Below, piece after piece: positions 9,455 through 17,989 of a DNA stretch of 64,000 nt. The stretch lies in contig CP131915.1 of assembly GCA_030704225.1 (NCBI GenBank), positions 186,001 to 250,000 of the forward strand, written 5' to 3'. The DNA is from Kosakonia sp. H02 (GTDB lineage Bacteria > Pseudomonadota > Gammaproteobacteria > Enterobacterales > Enterobacteriaceae). The translations under genes and the position numbers were made by a program. The notes beneath the pieces are model-generated. The model was not told the origin of the DNA. It ran no database searches and saw nothing but the letters and a program-made list of their open reading frames with translations. Positions within the stretch are counted from its first letter, which is position 1. Every line of letters starts with the position of its first letter.

Positions 9455-9805
9455 ATGGTCAGGTTTATTGCAGGCAGTTGTTTTGTATTCTTCTGCGCGT
9501 ATTCATGCGCGGCCGGTATCAATCTTTCATGTGATGAGTACACCGCCGTTGTCGAGCCAAACGGGTTAACTGTGAATGGCCGCCACTATGCGCAGCCGGA
9601 GGAAACGCCCTATGAGATATCCGATCAATATTCGGGGCGCACATTGACGTATACCGATAGCCAGGATCAGAACGCCGATACCAGGTGGGTTGCCATTCAC
9701 ATCATTACGCAGCTTGAAACAGGCAAAAAAGCGTTTTTCTTTTCTGACAGTAAACACACCGATAAGAAAGCCATCCTCTGCACCCGCGAGAAAGAGGCGC
9801 AGTAA
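9455..9805 (+). CDS. Small secreted protein of unknown function
   Basis: A 116-residue protein with a Sec-type signal (MVRFIAGSCFVFFCAYSCAAG), so about 97 mature residues in the periplasm or envelope. Two mature cysteines (in LSCDEY and AILCTRE) could form a disulfide. The middle is polar and rich in Thr/Asp/Tyr; near the C-terminus is GKKAFFFSDSKHTDKKA. I do not recognise a family. It stands alone between two terminator or gene ends, and the next gene is convergent. Codon usage looks native, but I have not computed it. Confidence 0.6.
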   Translation: MVRFIAGSCFVFFCAYSCAAGINLSCDEYTAVVEPNGLTVNGRHYAQPEETPYEISDQYSGRTLTYTDSQDQNADTRWVAIHIITQLETGKKAFFFSDSKHTDKKAILCTREKEAQ

Positions 9806-9820
9806 CGGCTCGGCTTTTGA

Positions 9821-10402
9821 TTACTCGCTAATATCTTCCCGCAGTTGCAACTGCGAAAGGGTCAATGACCGATGCAGCGCATATCCCTGAATGGCAGGGA
9901 ACAGAGGGCGTAATTCGGGGTCGCAAGCCCGCTCTGCGCCGTCGCTGGCATTCTCAAGCGAGAGCATAAAACCGTACGCTTTGGCCTGGTTCAAAAAGGG
10001 CAGGCTGGCCAGCAACTGATGGCGAGTGATCTGTTTGCTGATAGCTATTTCAATGCGCTCTGGACGCACATCGTTTGACACACATTGATGATGGAGCGTG
10101 GCGAGATAATCCCTGTCGTTCAATCGCTGTTGCGGCAGAGTAAAAGAGAAGCAAAGCGTCTCTTTCTTTTTTGCCAACTGGCAAAGCGTATCAAAAATAA
10201 AATCGGCGATGTGGTTAACCAGGACGGGATCCTGAATGTGCGCGGTTATTGGGTATGGCAAATCGGGAGTATCATTGGCCTCAAAAAAACGGGCAACAAC
10301 CTGGTAGCAGAGAATATTTTTCCCGGTAAAATCTATGATGGGTCTAAATTCTGCCGTCACAAGAATTTTTTTATCTGCAATTTCGACTATTATTGATTTC
10401 AT
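9821..10402 (-). CDS. Degenerate EAL-domain-like protein
   Basis: About 193 residues from the ATG at 10402 (a GTG at 10423 would add seven). The N-terminus EFRPIIDFTGKNILCYQVVARF aligns with the start of EAL c-di-GMP phosphodiesterases (QPIVDLxTGxIxGxEALxR), but the EAL triad reads QVVAR, so the metal-binding glutamate is missing. PERIEIAISKQI corresponds to the LELEITE strand, again without the second acidic pair. The C-terminal part is shortened relative to a 240-residue EAL domain. By analogy with YdiV/RflP-type proteins it probably binds a protein partner instead of degrading c-di-GMP. Codon 1 is chosen for the AGGGAA just upstream, though that spacing is short. Confidence 0.6.
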   Translation of the reverse strand: MKSIIVEIADKKILVTAEFRPIIDFTGKNILCYQVVARFFEANDTPDLPYPITAHIQDPVLVNHIADFIFDTLCQLAKKKETLCFSFTLPQQRLNDRDYLATLHHQCVSNDVRPERIEIAISKQITRHQLLASLPFLNQAKAYGFMLSLENASDGAERACDPELRPLFPAIQGYALHRSLTLSQLQLREDISE

Positions 10403-10822
10403 TTCCCTGACTAAGCTCCCCACTCAAAAGAACAGGACTTTTCCAATATACAATTTCTTAATTTTACACAGGCGATACTGACAATTGAAAATTGTTTTAA
10501 ATGATCGATCCTAACATTTTGATAGTCTCTATCTATTGCTATCACAAAACTGATCGCTTAAATCTATATATAAATTCGGTTGTATATGCGTAATATTTTT
10601 ATTTAAAAAGCGTTATTGGCTGTTTGTTTGCCCTGTATTTGCTTTATGTGACTGTTTTATGGAGGAAAAAAGGGTTGACTTCAGACTGATTTGCCTTCAA
10701 GACTGCCTGCTGTTTTCGCCAGGAAAGATGAGAGTGGTCGGTTCACTGCAAGAATAAAAGCATTAAATGTTTAAGCTGTAGCTATTTTGCATTTAAGCGT
10801 GGCTGTCTTACGGCCAAATAAT
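10403..10822. other. AT-rich intergenic region with no gene seen
   Basis: About 420 bases, distinctly richer in A/T than its flanks. It lies between the EAL-like gene, which is transcribed away from it, and the terminator of the hydrolase gene. It should hold the promoter of the EAL-like gene. I found no convincing ORF, RNA gene or clear operator in it. Confidence 0.5.
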
Positions 10823-10855
10823 AAAAAAAGCACGCCTTAAACGAAAAAGCGTGCT
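10823..10855 (-). terminator. Terminator of the alpha/beta hydrolase gene
   Basis: On the minus strand AGCACGC, a 12-13 nt loop, GCGTGCT and then a run of seven T. It begins about 20 bases after the hydrolase stop. Confidence 0.8.
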
Positions 10856-10875
10856 CAGTTCAACCCCGAGGCGAA

Positions 10876-11667
10876 TTATTGATGCTGCGTGAGGAAATCA
10901 ATAATCAATTGCGTCACAACGCGCGGGTTTTCGCGGTTACTGATATGCGCAGCCTGCGGAATTAACGTAAATTCACAACCTAATTTCTCTGCCATTAGCC
11001 GTCCTTCAACAGGCGGGCGCGGTAAATCGAGTTCGCCAGTAGCGACATGTGCCGGGCAGGTAATGGCATTAAGAATTGCCATTCTGTCGGGACGACCAAA
11101 AATCAGTTTTCCGAGCGGAACGATACTGCTGCGTAATTGCTGCGCTGAGAGAGATGAGAGGTATGTTCTCAGGTGTTGCACATCGGCGGGGTTAGCATTC
11201 CGGGAATAAAACTGCGAAACGACATAATCCAGCAGTGGCGGAGGCAGCGTGCCCGCCGCATCAATAGCATTCAGCATGGCGAAATATTTTTCGCGCGCTT
11301 CGTCGGTTTCGTTGCCAACGAAGGTATCGAACAACATTAACGATTTCACGCGTTGCGGTGCCAGCGCCGCTAACTCCGCTCCCCACATGCCGCCGACCGA
11401 TAAACCCACCACGGCAAACTCCCCGATATTGAGGGAATCCATTAACGCCAGATGATCGGCGGCGAGATCCGCCATCGAAGACGTTGCTGCGGGCAGGGCG
11501 GGCGACTCACCGTGCCCCCATAAATCTGGTGCTATTACACGAAACTGTTTAGCCAGGGCCTCAATCTGCGTTGACCACATTGATTTATCAAACAGATAGC
11601 TGTGTCCTAATAAAACGGGAAACCCGCTACCGGTATCTGAAAATGACATCGTTGGTGTTGTGTGCAT
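10876..11667 (-). CDS. Alpha/beta hydrolase
   Basis: About 263 residues. The alpha/beta-hydrolase fold is shown by the oxyanion region LLGHSYLFDKSMW, the substrate-binding APDLWGHGES, the nucleophile elbow GLSVGG (Ser), the acid in GELDLPRP and the catalytic His in PQAAHISNREN. No signal peptide. The pattern resembles 3-oxoadipate enol-lactonase and esterase-like hydrolases, but the substrate cannot be named. Of several in-frame starts I chose the ATG at 11667, since AAGGAAAG lies at a suitable distance; an adjacent ATG at 11670 is equally possible. It stands downstream of a GntR gene on the same strand, separated by about 130 bases. Confidence 0.8.
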   Translation of the reverse strand: MHTTPTMSFSDTGSGFPVLLGHSYLFDKSMWSTQIEALAKQFRVIAPDLWGHGESPALPAATSSMADLAADHLALMDSLNIGEFAVVGLSVGGMWGAELAALAPQRVKSLMLFDTFVGNETDEAREKYFAMLNAIDAAGTLPPPLLDYVVSQFYSRNANPADVQHLRTYLSSLSAQQLRSSIVPLGKLIFGRPDRMAILNAITCPAHVATGELDLPRPPVEGRLMAEKLGCEFTLIPQAAHISNRENPRVVTQLIIDFLTQHQ

Positions 11668-11799
11668 CATTACTTTCCTTGTCCGATCGCTCAACGGCGT
11701 GAGCACAGTGAAATAGGGTCTTCATCATATCGGACTTAGGCGGGCAGCATGACTATGTAAATTCTTATTTTGCGCCCTTGTTGGCCGCGTTTAAATCCC

Positions 11800-12435
11800 T
11801 TATCCATGCCGTCTCGGATTGTCTTCTTGCAGGATATGCTGGCGCAGGAGTTGCTCAAGCGCAGGGGCATCTTTGTGTTCAATGGCGGCAACCATCGCGA
11901 AATGCTCTTCAGACGACTGGACAATTCTGGCGTGGGAATTCCATTGCCCCAGCGCCGCAGAGGGCACCCGGCTGCGTAATTCAAAAATGAGTTCGATCAT
12001 GTCCTGATTGGAGCAAGGGGCGAGCAGCGCGCGGTGAAAAGCCAGGTTGGACTCATACTGCTGTAACAGCGTGCCGTACTGGGTGTAATGGTCAAATAAC
12101 TCGGCGCACTGGCGCAAATTATCCAGTTGTTGCGGTTGAATATGTTCCACGATGTCCGCCGCCGACGCGCTTTCCAGGATCGCCCGGATCGAGGAAATGT
12201 TACGACGTTGTTGCTCATTAGGCGTGTAAACGTGGTAGCCCCGGTTGGGAACATGCTGAACTAAGCGTTCAATAACCAGCTGATCCAGCGCCCGACGCAC
12301 ATCGCTGCGAGTACACTGATAACGTTCAGCCAGCTCCACCTGTTTCAGCCACGCGCCGGGCTGAAATTCCCCGGTATTGATGTCCATCGCGAGGCGATTG
12401 GCGACATGCACCAGTGCGCTTTTGCGGTGCGTCAT
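11800..12435 (-). CDS. GntR-family regulator (FCD type)
   Basis: 211 residues from the ATG at 12435, which has AAGGA nine bases upstream; an earlier ATG would add 17 poorly conserved residues. The N-terminal winged helix (about 15-75) contains WLKQVELAERYQCTRSDVRRALDQLVIERLVQHVPNRG, and the C-terminal all-helical FCD domain contains FHRALLAPCSNQDMIE and a metal/ligand-type His in EEHFAMVAAIEHKD. It is divergent from the esterase/acyltransferase/ABC operon and is the obvious local regulator, probably a repressor relieved by a transported or hydrolysed ligand (inference). Confidence 0.85.
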   Translation of the reverse strand: MTHRKSALVHVANRLAMDINTGEFQPGAWLKQVELAERYQCTRSDVRRALDQLVIERLVQHVPNRGYHVYTPNEQQRRNISSIRAILESASAADIVEHIQPQQLDNLRQCAELFDHYTQYGTLLQQYESNLAFHRALLAPCSNQDMIELIFELRSRVPSAALGQWNSHARIVQSSEEHFAMVAAIEHKDAPALEQLLRQHILQEDNPRRHG

Positions 12436-12605
12436 ATCTACTGTTCCTTCTGCTGTTTCCGGCTTCTTATGCTGTTGACCAGTCAATGGATAATGACGGG
12501 TTCACTCTTTTTCCGCCAGCGTAAACCCTGCCGTTATCGTTTTTTTATCTGACTCGGGGGCGAATTGTGACACGAGCCAGATCTTTTGTTAATAAATTGT
12601 TTTTT

Positions 12606-12621
12606 AAATTGGTGCCAATTT
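12606..12621. promoter_or_regulatory. Perfect palindrome, candidate GntR operator
   Basis: AAATTGGTGCCAATTT: 7-bp perfect arms around a 2-bp centre, in the GntR/operon divergent intergenic region about 50 bases before the esterase start. Size and position fit a homodimeric GntR repressor. Binding is inferred. Confidence 0.55.
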
Positions 12622-12673
12622 TGGTTTTGTGTTTGAATCTAATTTAAACAGCCAATGAGCGAGCGAATAATTT

Positions 12674-13534
12674 ATGCAAGGTACTGATATAAAACTAAAT
12701 ATAGAAGATGCTGCCGTGCGGGGTCTGGCGCTTTACTACCGGGGCAGCACAACCATCTTTTCCAGCCAGCACGATCCACGTTTTCAGTATTGCCTGTATG
12801 TTCCGCCGGGTTTTGATGATGACAAAACCGGCTACCGCCTGATAGTCGCCATGCACGGCACCGGTCGCTCAATGGTGCAGTATCGCGACGCCTTCGCCGA
12901 GTTTGCCCGTTACAACCGCTGCGTTGTGCTGGCGCCGCTGTTTCCGGTTGGGCCGCTGGGCGACGGCAATTCGCATGGCTTCAAATACATCATCGAGCAG
13001 GATATTCGCTATGACCAGGCGCTGCTGGCAATGATCGAGGAAGTCAGCACCTTGCTGGAATATGACTTTGGCCGCTTTCTGCTGTTTGGCTACTCCGGCG
13101 GAGGACATTTTGCTCACCGCTTCCTCTACATCCACCCGGAAAAACTGCTCGGTGTCTCAGTTGGCGCGCCGGGGTCCGTTACGCTGCTGGATGACAGTAA
13201 AGCCTGGTGGCCTGGCATACAGAATTTTGAGCAGATTTTCGGCAAGCCTTTAAATTACAGCGCGTTGCGTGAGGTGGCTGTACAACTGGTGGTGGGGAAG
13301 GTGGATCTGGAAACCTGGGAAATCACCCATAAGCCCGGCGGTCGCTACTACATGCCCGGCTGTAACGATGCCGGTGTCACCCGCATTGAGCGCAACACGG
13401 CGTTGCTGAATAGCCTGCGGGAACACGGCGTTGATGCCATTCAGGATATTGTCCCTAACGTCGGTCACGACGGGATGAAAGTGCTGGATCAGGTAAAAGA
13501 ATTCTTCCTGCGGGTTTTGCAGGCTAATCGCTGA
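12674..13534 (+). CDS. Alpha/beta hydrolase (esterase/feruloyl-esterase-like), operon first gene
   Basis: 286 residues, no signal peptide. The fold is shown by YRLIVAMHGTGRS (oxyanion region), the nucleophile elbow LLFGYSGGGHFAHR (Ser) and a catalytic His in IVPNVGHDGMK near the C-terminus. The pattern RFQYCLYVPPGFDDDKTGYRLIVAMHG recalls PHB-depolymerase and feruloyl-esterase-like serine hydrolases. It is the first gene of an operon with a C45 Ntn hydrolase and a peptide-type ABC importer; 12 bases separate it from the next gene. It probably hydrolyses an ester or amide bond of the imported compound in the cytoplasm. Confidence 0.75.
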   Translation: MQGTDIKLNIEDAAVRGLALYYRGSTTIFSSQHDPRFQYCLYVPPGFDDDKTGYRLIVAMHGTGRSMVQYRDAFAEFARYNRCVVLAPLFPVGPLGDGNSHGFKYIIEQDIRYDQALLAMIEEVSTLLEYDFGRFLLFGYSGGGHFAHRFLYIHPEKLLGVSVGAPGSVTLLDDSKAWWPGIQNFEQIFGKPLNYSALREVAVQLVVGKVDLETWEITHKPGGRYYMPGCNDAGVTRIERNTALLNSLREHGVDAIQDIVPNVGHDGMKVLDQVKEFFLRVLQANR

Positions 13535-13546
13535 GGAACAGACAAC

Positions 13547-14653
13547 GTGACGCAACCTTTTCCATTAATTGAAATTTCCGGCACGCCCTATGAGCGCGGC
13601 TGCCAGTACGGCGAACAAGCAAAGGCGCGCATTCACGCAAGCGTCGCCATTTATGGGGACCAGCTTAATGCCCTGCATATTACACAGGCGCAGCGCGAAG
13701 ATCTCATCAACAGCTTCAGCGCCATAATCCGTGATTTTGACGCAGATTATCTTGACGAGATGCGGGGCATTGCCGCGGCGTCAGGCGTGCCGCTGGAAGC
13801 GATTGTGATGATCAACGCCCGGACCGAAGTGATAGCCCAGGCGCGAAACCTGCAACGCTATGCCACCCCCCATGATGACGCGATAAAAGACGGGTGTACG
13901 GGGGCGGTGATCCTGCCGGAACGCAGCCATCACGGGAAACTCATTCACGGGCAGAACTGGGACTGGCGAGCCGAATGCGCAGAGAGTTCCGTGGTGGTAA
14001 AAATCAAACGCGAGCAGGGGCCGGATGTCCTGACCTTTGTTGAGGCGGGGGGGCTTGGACGAAGCGGCATGAACAGCGCGGGGATTGCCATCACCGCCAA
14101 TTATCTTCGTTGCGAGCGCGACTACCAGCAGCAGGGCGTTCCTTTGTCGCTGATCCGACGTAAGGCGCTGGAACAACAGCACATGGCGCTGGCGATGAAA
14201 GTGGTCGCCACCACGCCGAAATCCTGCTCCAACAATATGATCCTCAGTACTAAAGCGGGTTTTGCCATCGACTTTGAATGCGCGCCGGACGAGAGCTTCA
14301 CCCTGTACCCACAAAACGGCCTGCTGGTACACGCCAACCACTGGGAGAGCCTGCCTGCGCGTTGCAAAGTGCGCGAAGAGGGAATTGATGCCTCGCCCGA
14401 TTCGTTGTATCGGGCATGGCGCGTCAGCGAGTTGCTGAAAGGTAAAGAAAAGCTCGGCGAAGAGGAGATGAAAAACGCCTTTTTCGATGATTTCGGCACG
14501 CCATATTCCGTGTGCCGCCCGCCGCGTCCCGGCTTCAGCAGCGATTTATCCGCAACCGTAGCGATGATTGTCATGACACCGGCTGATGGGGTGATGGACG
14601 TAGCACCGCTTCCGGCATTGAACCGCAACTTTACACGTTACACGCTCGACTAA
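13547..14653 (+). CDS. C45-family autoproteolytic acyltransferase/hydrolase (penicillin acyltransferase-like)
   Basis: 368 residues from a GTG start with GAGGAAC at good distance. It is a member of the acyl-CoA:6-aminopenicillanate acyltransferase family (Ntn hydrolase). The self-cleavage site is predicted at Gly116-Cys117 in DGCTGAVILPE, freeing Cys117 as N-terminal nucleophile; HGQNWDWR and GLGRSGMNSAGIAITANYL are the conserved substrate-pocket blocks. The first 116 residues would form the small subunit. Family members hydrolyse or transfer N-acyl groups on peptides and beta-lactams. The operon places it downstream of an uptake system, so it probably deacylates an imported N-acyl amino acid or peptide in the cytoplasm. 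The exact substrate is unknown. Confidence 0.82.
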   Translation: MTQPFPLIEISGTPYERGCQYGEQAKARIHASVAIYGDQLNALHITQAQREDLINSFSAIIRDFDADYLDEMRGIAAASGVPLEAIVMINARTEVIAQARNLQRYATPHDDAIKDGCTGAVILPERSHHGKLIHGQNWDWRAECAESSVVVKIKREQGPDVLTFVEAGGLGRSGMNSAGIAITANYLRCERDYQQQGVPLSLIRRKALEQQHMALAMKVVATTPKSCSNNMILSTKAGFAIDFECAPDESFTLYPQNGLLVHANHWESLPARCKVREEGIDASPDSLYRAWRVSELLKGKEKLGEEEMKNAFFDDFGTPYSVCRPPRPGFSSDLSATVAMIVMTPADGVMDVAPLPALNRNFTRYTLD

Positions 14654-14666
14654 TTGAGAGGCTGGT

Positions 14667-16211
14667 ATGAAAAAGTTTTTAACTGCGGTAGCCCTGCTTA
14701 TGCCGGGACTGATGGCGCAGGCGGCAGATAATAATGTGATCCGTTTCGCCCTGAACCAGGATATCCGAAGCAGCCAGCCGGGCGTTAACCGTGACGGCAA
14801 CACCGATGATGTGCTGATGCACGTTGTGGAAGGCCTGGTCGGTTATCGTGAAGATGGCACCGTTGGACCGATGCTGGCTTCATCATGGGATGTCAGCGAC
14901 GAGGGTAAAACGTATACCTTTCATCTGCGCGACGGCGTGAAGTTTCACAATGGCGACACCATGACGGCGCAGGACGTCGTATGGAGCTGGAAACACTGGA
15001 ACGACCCGAAAACCCAGTGGCGATGTTTGCGTGAATTCGACGGCAGCGGCCTGATTCATGTGACCGACGTCAGCGCACCGGATAACAGCACGGTGGTGAT
15101 GAAGCTTGCCAAACCGGTGGCGCTGTTCCTTGATACGCTGGCGCGTACCGACTGCGGTGCCGCTGCCGTTATCAGCCCGAAATCCGTGGCGTCAGATGGC
15201 ACCTGGGGTTCGCCAATAGGCACCGGCCCCTTCGTGTTCGGCGACTGGAAACATGGCGAATATGTCTCTCTGAAACGGTTTGCGGATTACAGCGCCTTGC
15301 CGGGTAAACCAGATGGGTTTGTCGGCGGTAAAAAAGCGCTGGTGGATGAAGTGCGCTTTATGGCGGTACCGGATGCGGCGACGGTAAAAGCCGGTCTGCA
15401 ATCCGGGGCGGTGGATCTGGCTCAGGTCAGTCCGATTGATGGGATCGATCTGAAAAAAGACCCGAATATCGCTCTTGAAGTGGCACCGAACGCCCAGCGT
15501 CACGTCATGCTGATTCAGACTGACGATCCGCTGCTGAAAAACGTCAAGCTGCGCCAGGCGATAGCTTCTGCGCTGGACAGTGAACAGATAGCGCTGGGCA
15601 CCAGCCAGAATATGGCTCACGCATCAAACTCTAATATTTCTGTGGCCTCGGCGTTTTACAGCAATGTGCAGAAGCAAGGGTACAAGTACGATCCGGCACG
15701 CACCGCGCAGTTGCTGAAAGAGGCGGGTTATAAGGGGCAACCGCTGGAAATTATCGCCAATAAACGCGCCACGGTACCGAGCTTTGACATGGCGATTATC
15801 ATTCAGGCGATGTTGCAAGGAGCGGGAATCAACGCCCGTGTCACCACCATGGAGTGGGCGACGCAACTGGAGCGTTATCAGTCCGGCCGCTATCAGATGA
15901 TGACCTTCACCTATTCCGCGCGCTTCAACCCTGCGCTGGCATTCGAGCAGATTACCGGCGACAAAACCAAACAGAAACGCAAGGTATGGGGAGATCCGCA
16001 GGCGATTGCGATGACCGATAAGCTCGCCACCCTCGACGATCCGGCGCAAATCCAGGCTCTGACCGACAAACTCCATCAGCAGATGATTGCAGATGTTCCG
16101 TTGATCATCTTCTATCCGGGGCTGGATATTGTTGCGCACCGCAAGGCGATTAGCGGCTATAAAGCCTGGCTGGCGGCAGCGGCGCGGCTGTGGAATGTCA
16201 GCAAAGCCTGA
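14667..16211 (+). CDS. ABC transporter substrate-binding protein, peptide (SBP_bac_5) family
   Basis: 514 residues with a Sec signal (MKKFLTAVALLMPGLMAQA then ADNN), so periplasmic. Typical DppA/OppA/GsiB features are LNQDIRSSQPG near the N-terminus, VEGLVGYREDGTVGPMLASSWDVSDEGKTYTFHLRDGVKFHNGD, and LLKEAGYKGQPLE in the C-terminal lobe. GAGAGG precedes the start. It delivers a ligand to the permease pair that follows. Family ligands include di- and oligopeptides, glutathione and opines; which one applies here cannot be read directly. Confidence 0.9.
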   Translation: MKKFLTAVALLMPGLMAQAADNNVIRFALNQDIRSSQPGVNRDGNTDDVLMHVVEGLVGYREDGTVGPMLASSWDVSDEGKTYTFHLRDGVKFHNGDTMTAQDVVWSWKHWNDPKTQWRCLREFDGSGLIHVTDVSAPDNSTVVMKLAKPVALFLDTLARTDCGAAAVISPKSVASDGTWGSPIGTGPFVFGDWKHGEYVSLKRFADYSALPGKPDGFVGGKKALVDEVRFMAVPDAATVKAGLQSGAVDLAQVSPIDGIDLKKDPNIALEVAPNAQRHVMLIQTDDPLLKNVKLRQAIASALDSEQIALGTSQNMAHASNSNISVASAFYSNVQKQGYKYDPARTAQLLKEAGYKGQPLEIIANKRATVPSFDMAIIIQAMLQGAGINARVTTMEWATQLERYQSGRYQMMTFTYSARFNPALAFEQITGDKTKQKRKVWGDPQAIAMTDKLATLDDPAQIQALTDKLHQQMIADVPLIIFYPGLDIVAHRKAISGYKAWLAAAARLWNVSKA

Positions 16212-16229
16212 TGAGATAAGGAGACGCGC

Positions 16230-17171
16230 ATGTTGCAGTTCCTGCTTACCCGTATTTTGACCGCCATTCCCACCTTATTGCTGGTGACGGTGCTGGTCTT
16301 TTTGCTCACCCGCCTGGTGCCGGGCGATCCGGCGCTCCTGATGCTGGGCGATATGGCGACGGAAAACAGCCTTGCTGATTTGCGCCACAGCATGGGGTTG
16401 GATCAGGGCATGGTTCAGCAGTTCATTATCTGGTTCGGCAACGTGTTGCAGGGGAATTTTGGCCACTCGATTCAGAGTGGTCAGGATGTCTTACCGCTTA
16501 TCCTGCAACGTTTCGGCGTGACGCTCAGCGTGGTGCTGATGGCGATAGTCATCGCCTCGCTGCTGGCCGTGCCCGCCGGGATGCTGGCGGCGTGGAAGCA
16601 GAACTCTTCGCTTGATACCGGGCTGGTGATGTTTTCCACTTTTTTGCTCTCCATTCCCAGCTTCTGGATGGGGTTGCTTATCCTGCTGCTGTTCGGCCTG
16701 CAACTGGGCTGGCTGCCGGTGGTCGGGTATGTCTCGTTAAGCGATAACTTAAAAGCAGGGGTTTTGTATCTGCTGATGCCGGTGATGACGCTTGTGCTGG
16801 TGGAGGTCGGGGCGCTGGTGCGCATGATGCGCGCCAGTACGCTGGAAGTACTGAGGCTGGATTATGTCTCCCATGCCCGGGCCAAAGGGCTGCGCGAGCG
16901 TACTGTCCTGTCGCGTCATGTGTTCCCGAATGCCTTCGGGCCGACATGGACGCTGATTGGTTTAACGCTTGGCAACCTGCTCAGTGGTGTCGCGGTGACG
17001 GAGACGGTTTTCAGCCTGCCTGGCCTTGGGCGCTTGCTGGTTGATGCTATCTATGCCCGCGATTACCCGGTTATCCAGGGCTGTATGTTGTTTATCGCCA
17101 CGCTTTATGTGCTGACCAATTTGCTGATTGATGCGCTTTATCCGCTCTTTAACCCGAGGGTATCCGCCTGA
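16230..17171 (+). CDS. ABC transporter permease, DppB/GsiC type
   Basis: 313 residues, about six membrane helices. The N-terminus FLLTRILTAIPTLLLVTVLVFLLTRLVPGDPA is the usual DppB opening, and the EAA loop DYVSHARAKGLRERTVLSRHVFPNA contacts the ATPase. AAGGAGA precedes the start. Its stop shares one base with the start of the next permease gene. Forms the channel with the DppC-type permease. Confidence 0.92.
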   Translation: MLQFLLTRILTAIPTLLLVTVLVFLLTRLVPGDPALLMLGDMATENSLADLRHSMGLDQGMVQQFIIWFGNVLQGNFGHSIQSGQDVLPLILQRFGVTLSVVLMAIVIASLLAVPAGMLAAWKQNSSLDTGLVMFSTFLLSIPSFWMGLLILLLFGLQLGWLPVVGYVSLSDNLKAGVLYLLMPVMTLVLVEVGALVRMMRASTLEVLRLDYVSHARAKGLRERTVLSRHVFPNAFGPTWTLIGLTLGNLLSGVAVTETVFSLPGLGRLLVDAIYARDYPVIQGCMLFIATLYVLTNLLIDALYPLFNPRVSA

Positions 17172-17989
17172 TGAAAAGACGAATTGCGCTCGCGCCGAAT
17201 GCGCTTTTGGGGATGCTGCTGCTTGGCGTCATTGTGCTGGCCGGTGTGGTCGGCTTTTTCTGGACGCCGTTTGACCCAGGACGGATCAACATCCTGGCGC
17301 GCCTGGAAGCTCCCGGTAGTCATTACCTGCTCGGGACGGATGAATATGGCCGCGATGTCCTCAGCCGCCTGCTCGCCGGAGCCAGCGCCAGTATGACCAT
17401 TTCGCTGGTGACGGTAAGTTTCGCGCTGCTGGCGGGTATTGTGCTGGGGCTTATCAGCGGCTATCTGCGGGGCGTGGTGGATCGTGTCATCATGATGGTG
17501 ACCGACACGCTGCTGGCCTTTCCCGGCATTCTGCTGGCGTTGGGGCTGTTGAGTATTCTTGGCAATAACCGTTACGGCATTATTCTCGCGCTGGGGCTGG
17601 CCTATACCCCCTCGGTGGTGCGCATTGTGCGCGGAACGGTGATGGGGCTGCGCGAAGCCGATTTTGTCGCCGCCGCACGGATAATGGGACATAACGAACT
17701 GACTATTCTGCGCAGACACGTTCTGCCAAATTGCCTCGCGCCGCTGACCGTGCTGGCGACGTCCATGCTTGGCTGGGTGTTGATTTCTGAAAGTGCGCTC
17801 TCGTTTTTAGGTCTTGGCGTGCCGCCGCCGGAACCCACCTGGGGCAATATGCTGGCAGCAAGCCGCAGCTATCTGGCGCAGGCCCCCTGGCTTGCGCTGC
17901 TGCCGGGAGGCTGTATCTCTCTGGCGTTGCTGGGCGTGAATATGCTTGGCGATGCGTTACGTGATTATCTTGATCCGAGGATGCATTGA
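17171..17989 (+). CDS. ABC transporter permease, DppC/GsiD type
   Basis: 272 residues, five to six membrane helices. Characteristic blocks are YLLGTDEYGRDVLSRLLAGA near the first loop and the EAA motif DFVAAARIMGHNELTILRRHVLPN. Overlaps both neighbours by one base (TGATG junctions), so the four transporter genes are translationally coupled. Confidence 0.92.
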   Translation: MKRRIALAPNALLGMLLLGVIVLAGVVGFFWTPFDPGRINILARLEAPGSHYLLGTDEYGRDVLSRLLAGASASMTISLVTVSFALLAGIVLGLISGYLRGVVDRVIMMVTDTLLAFPGILLALGLLSILGNNRYGIILALGLAYTPSVVRIVRGTVMGLREADFVAAARIMGHNELTILRRHVLPNCLAPLTVLATSMLGWVLISESALSFLGLGVPPPEPTWGNMLAASRSYLAQAPWLALLPGGCISLALLGVNMLGDALRDYLDPRMH

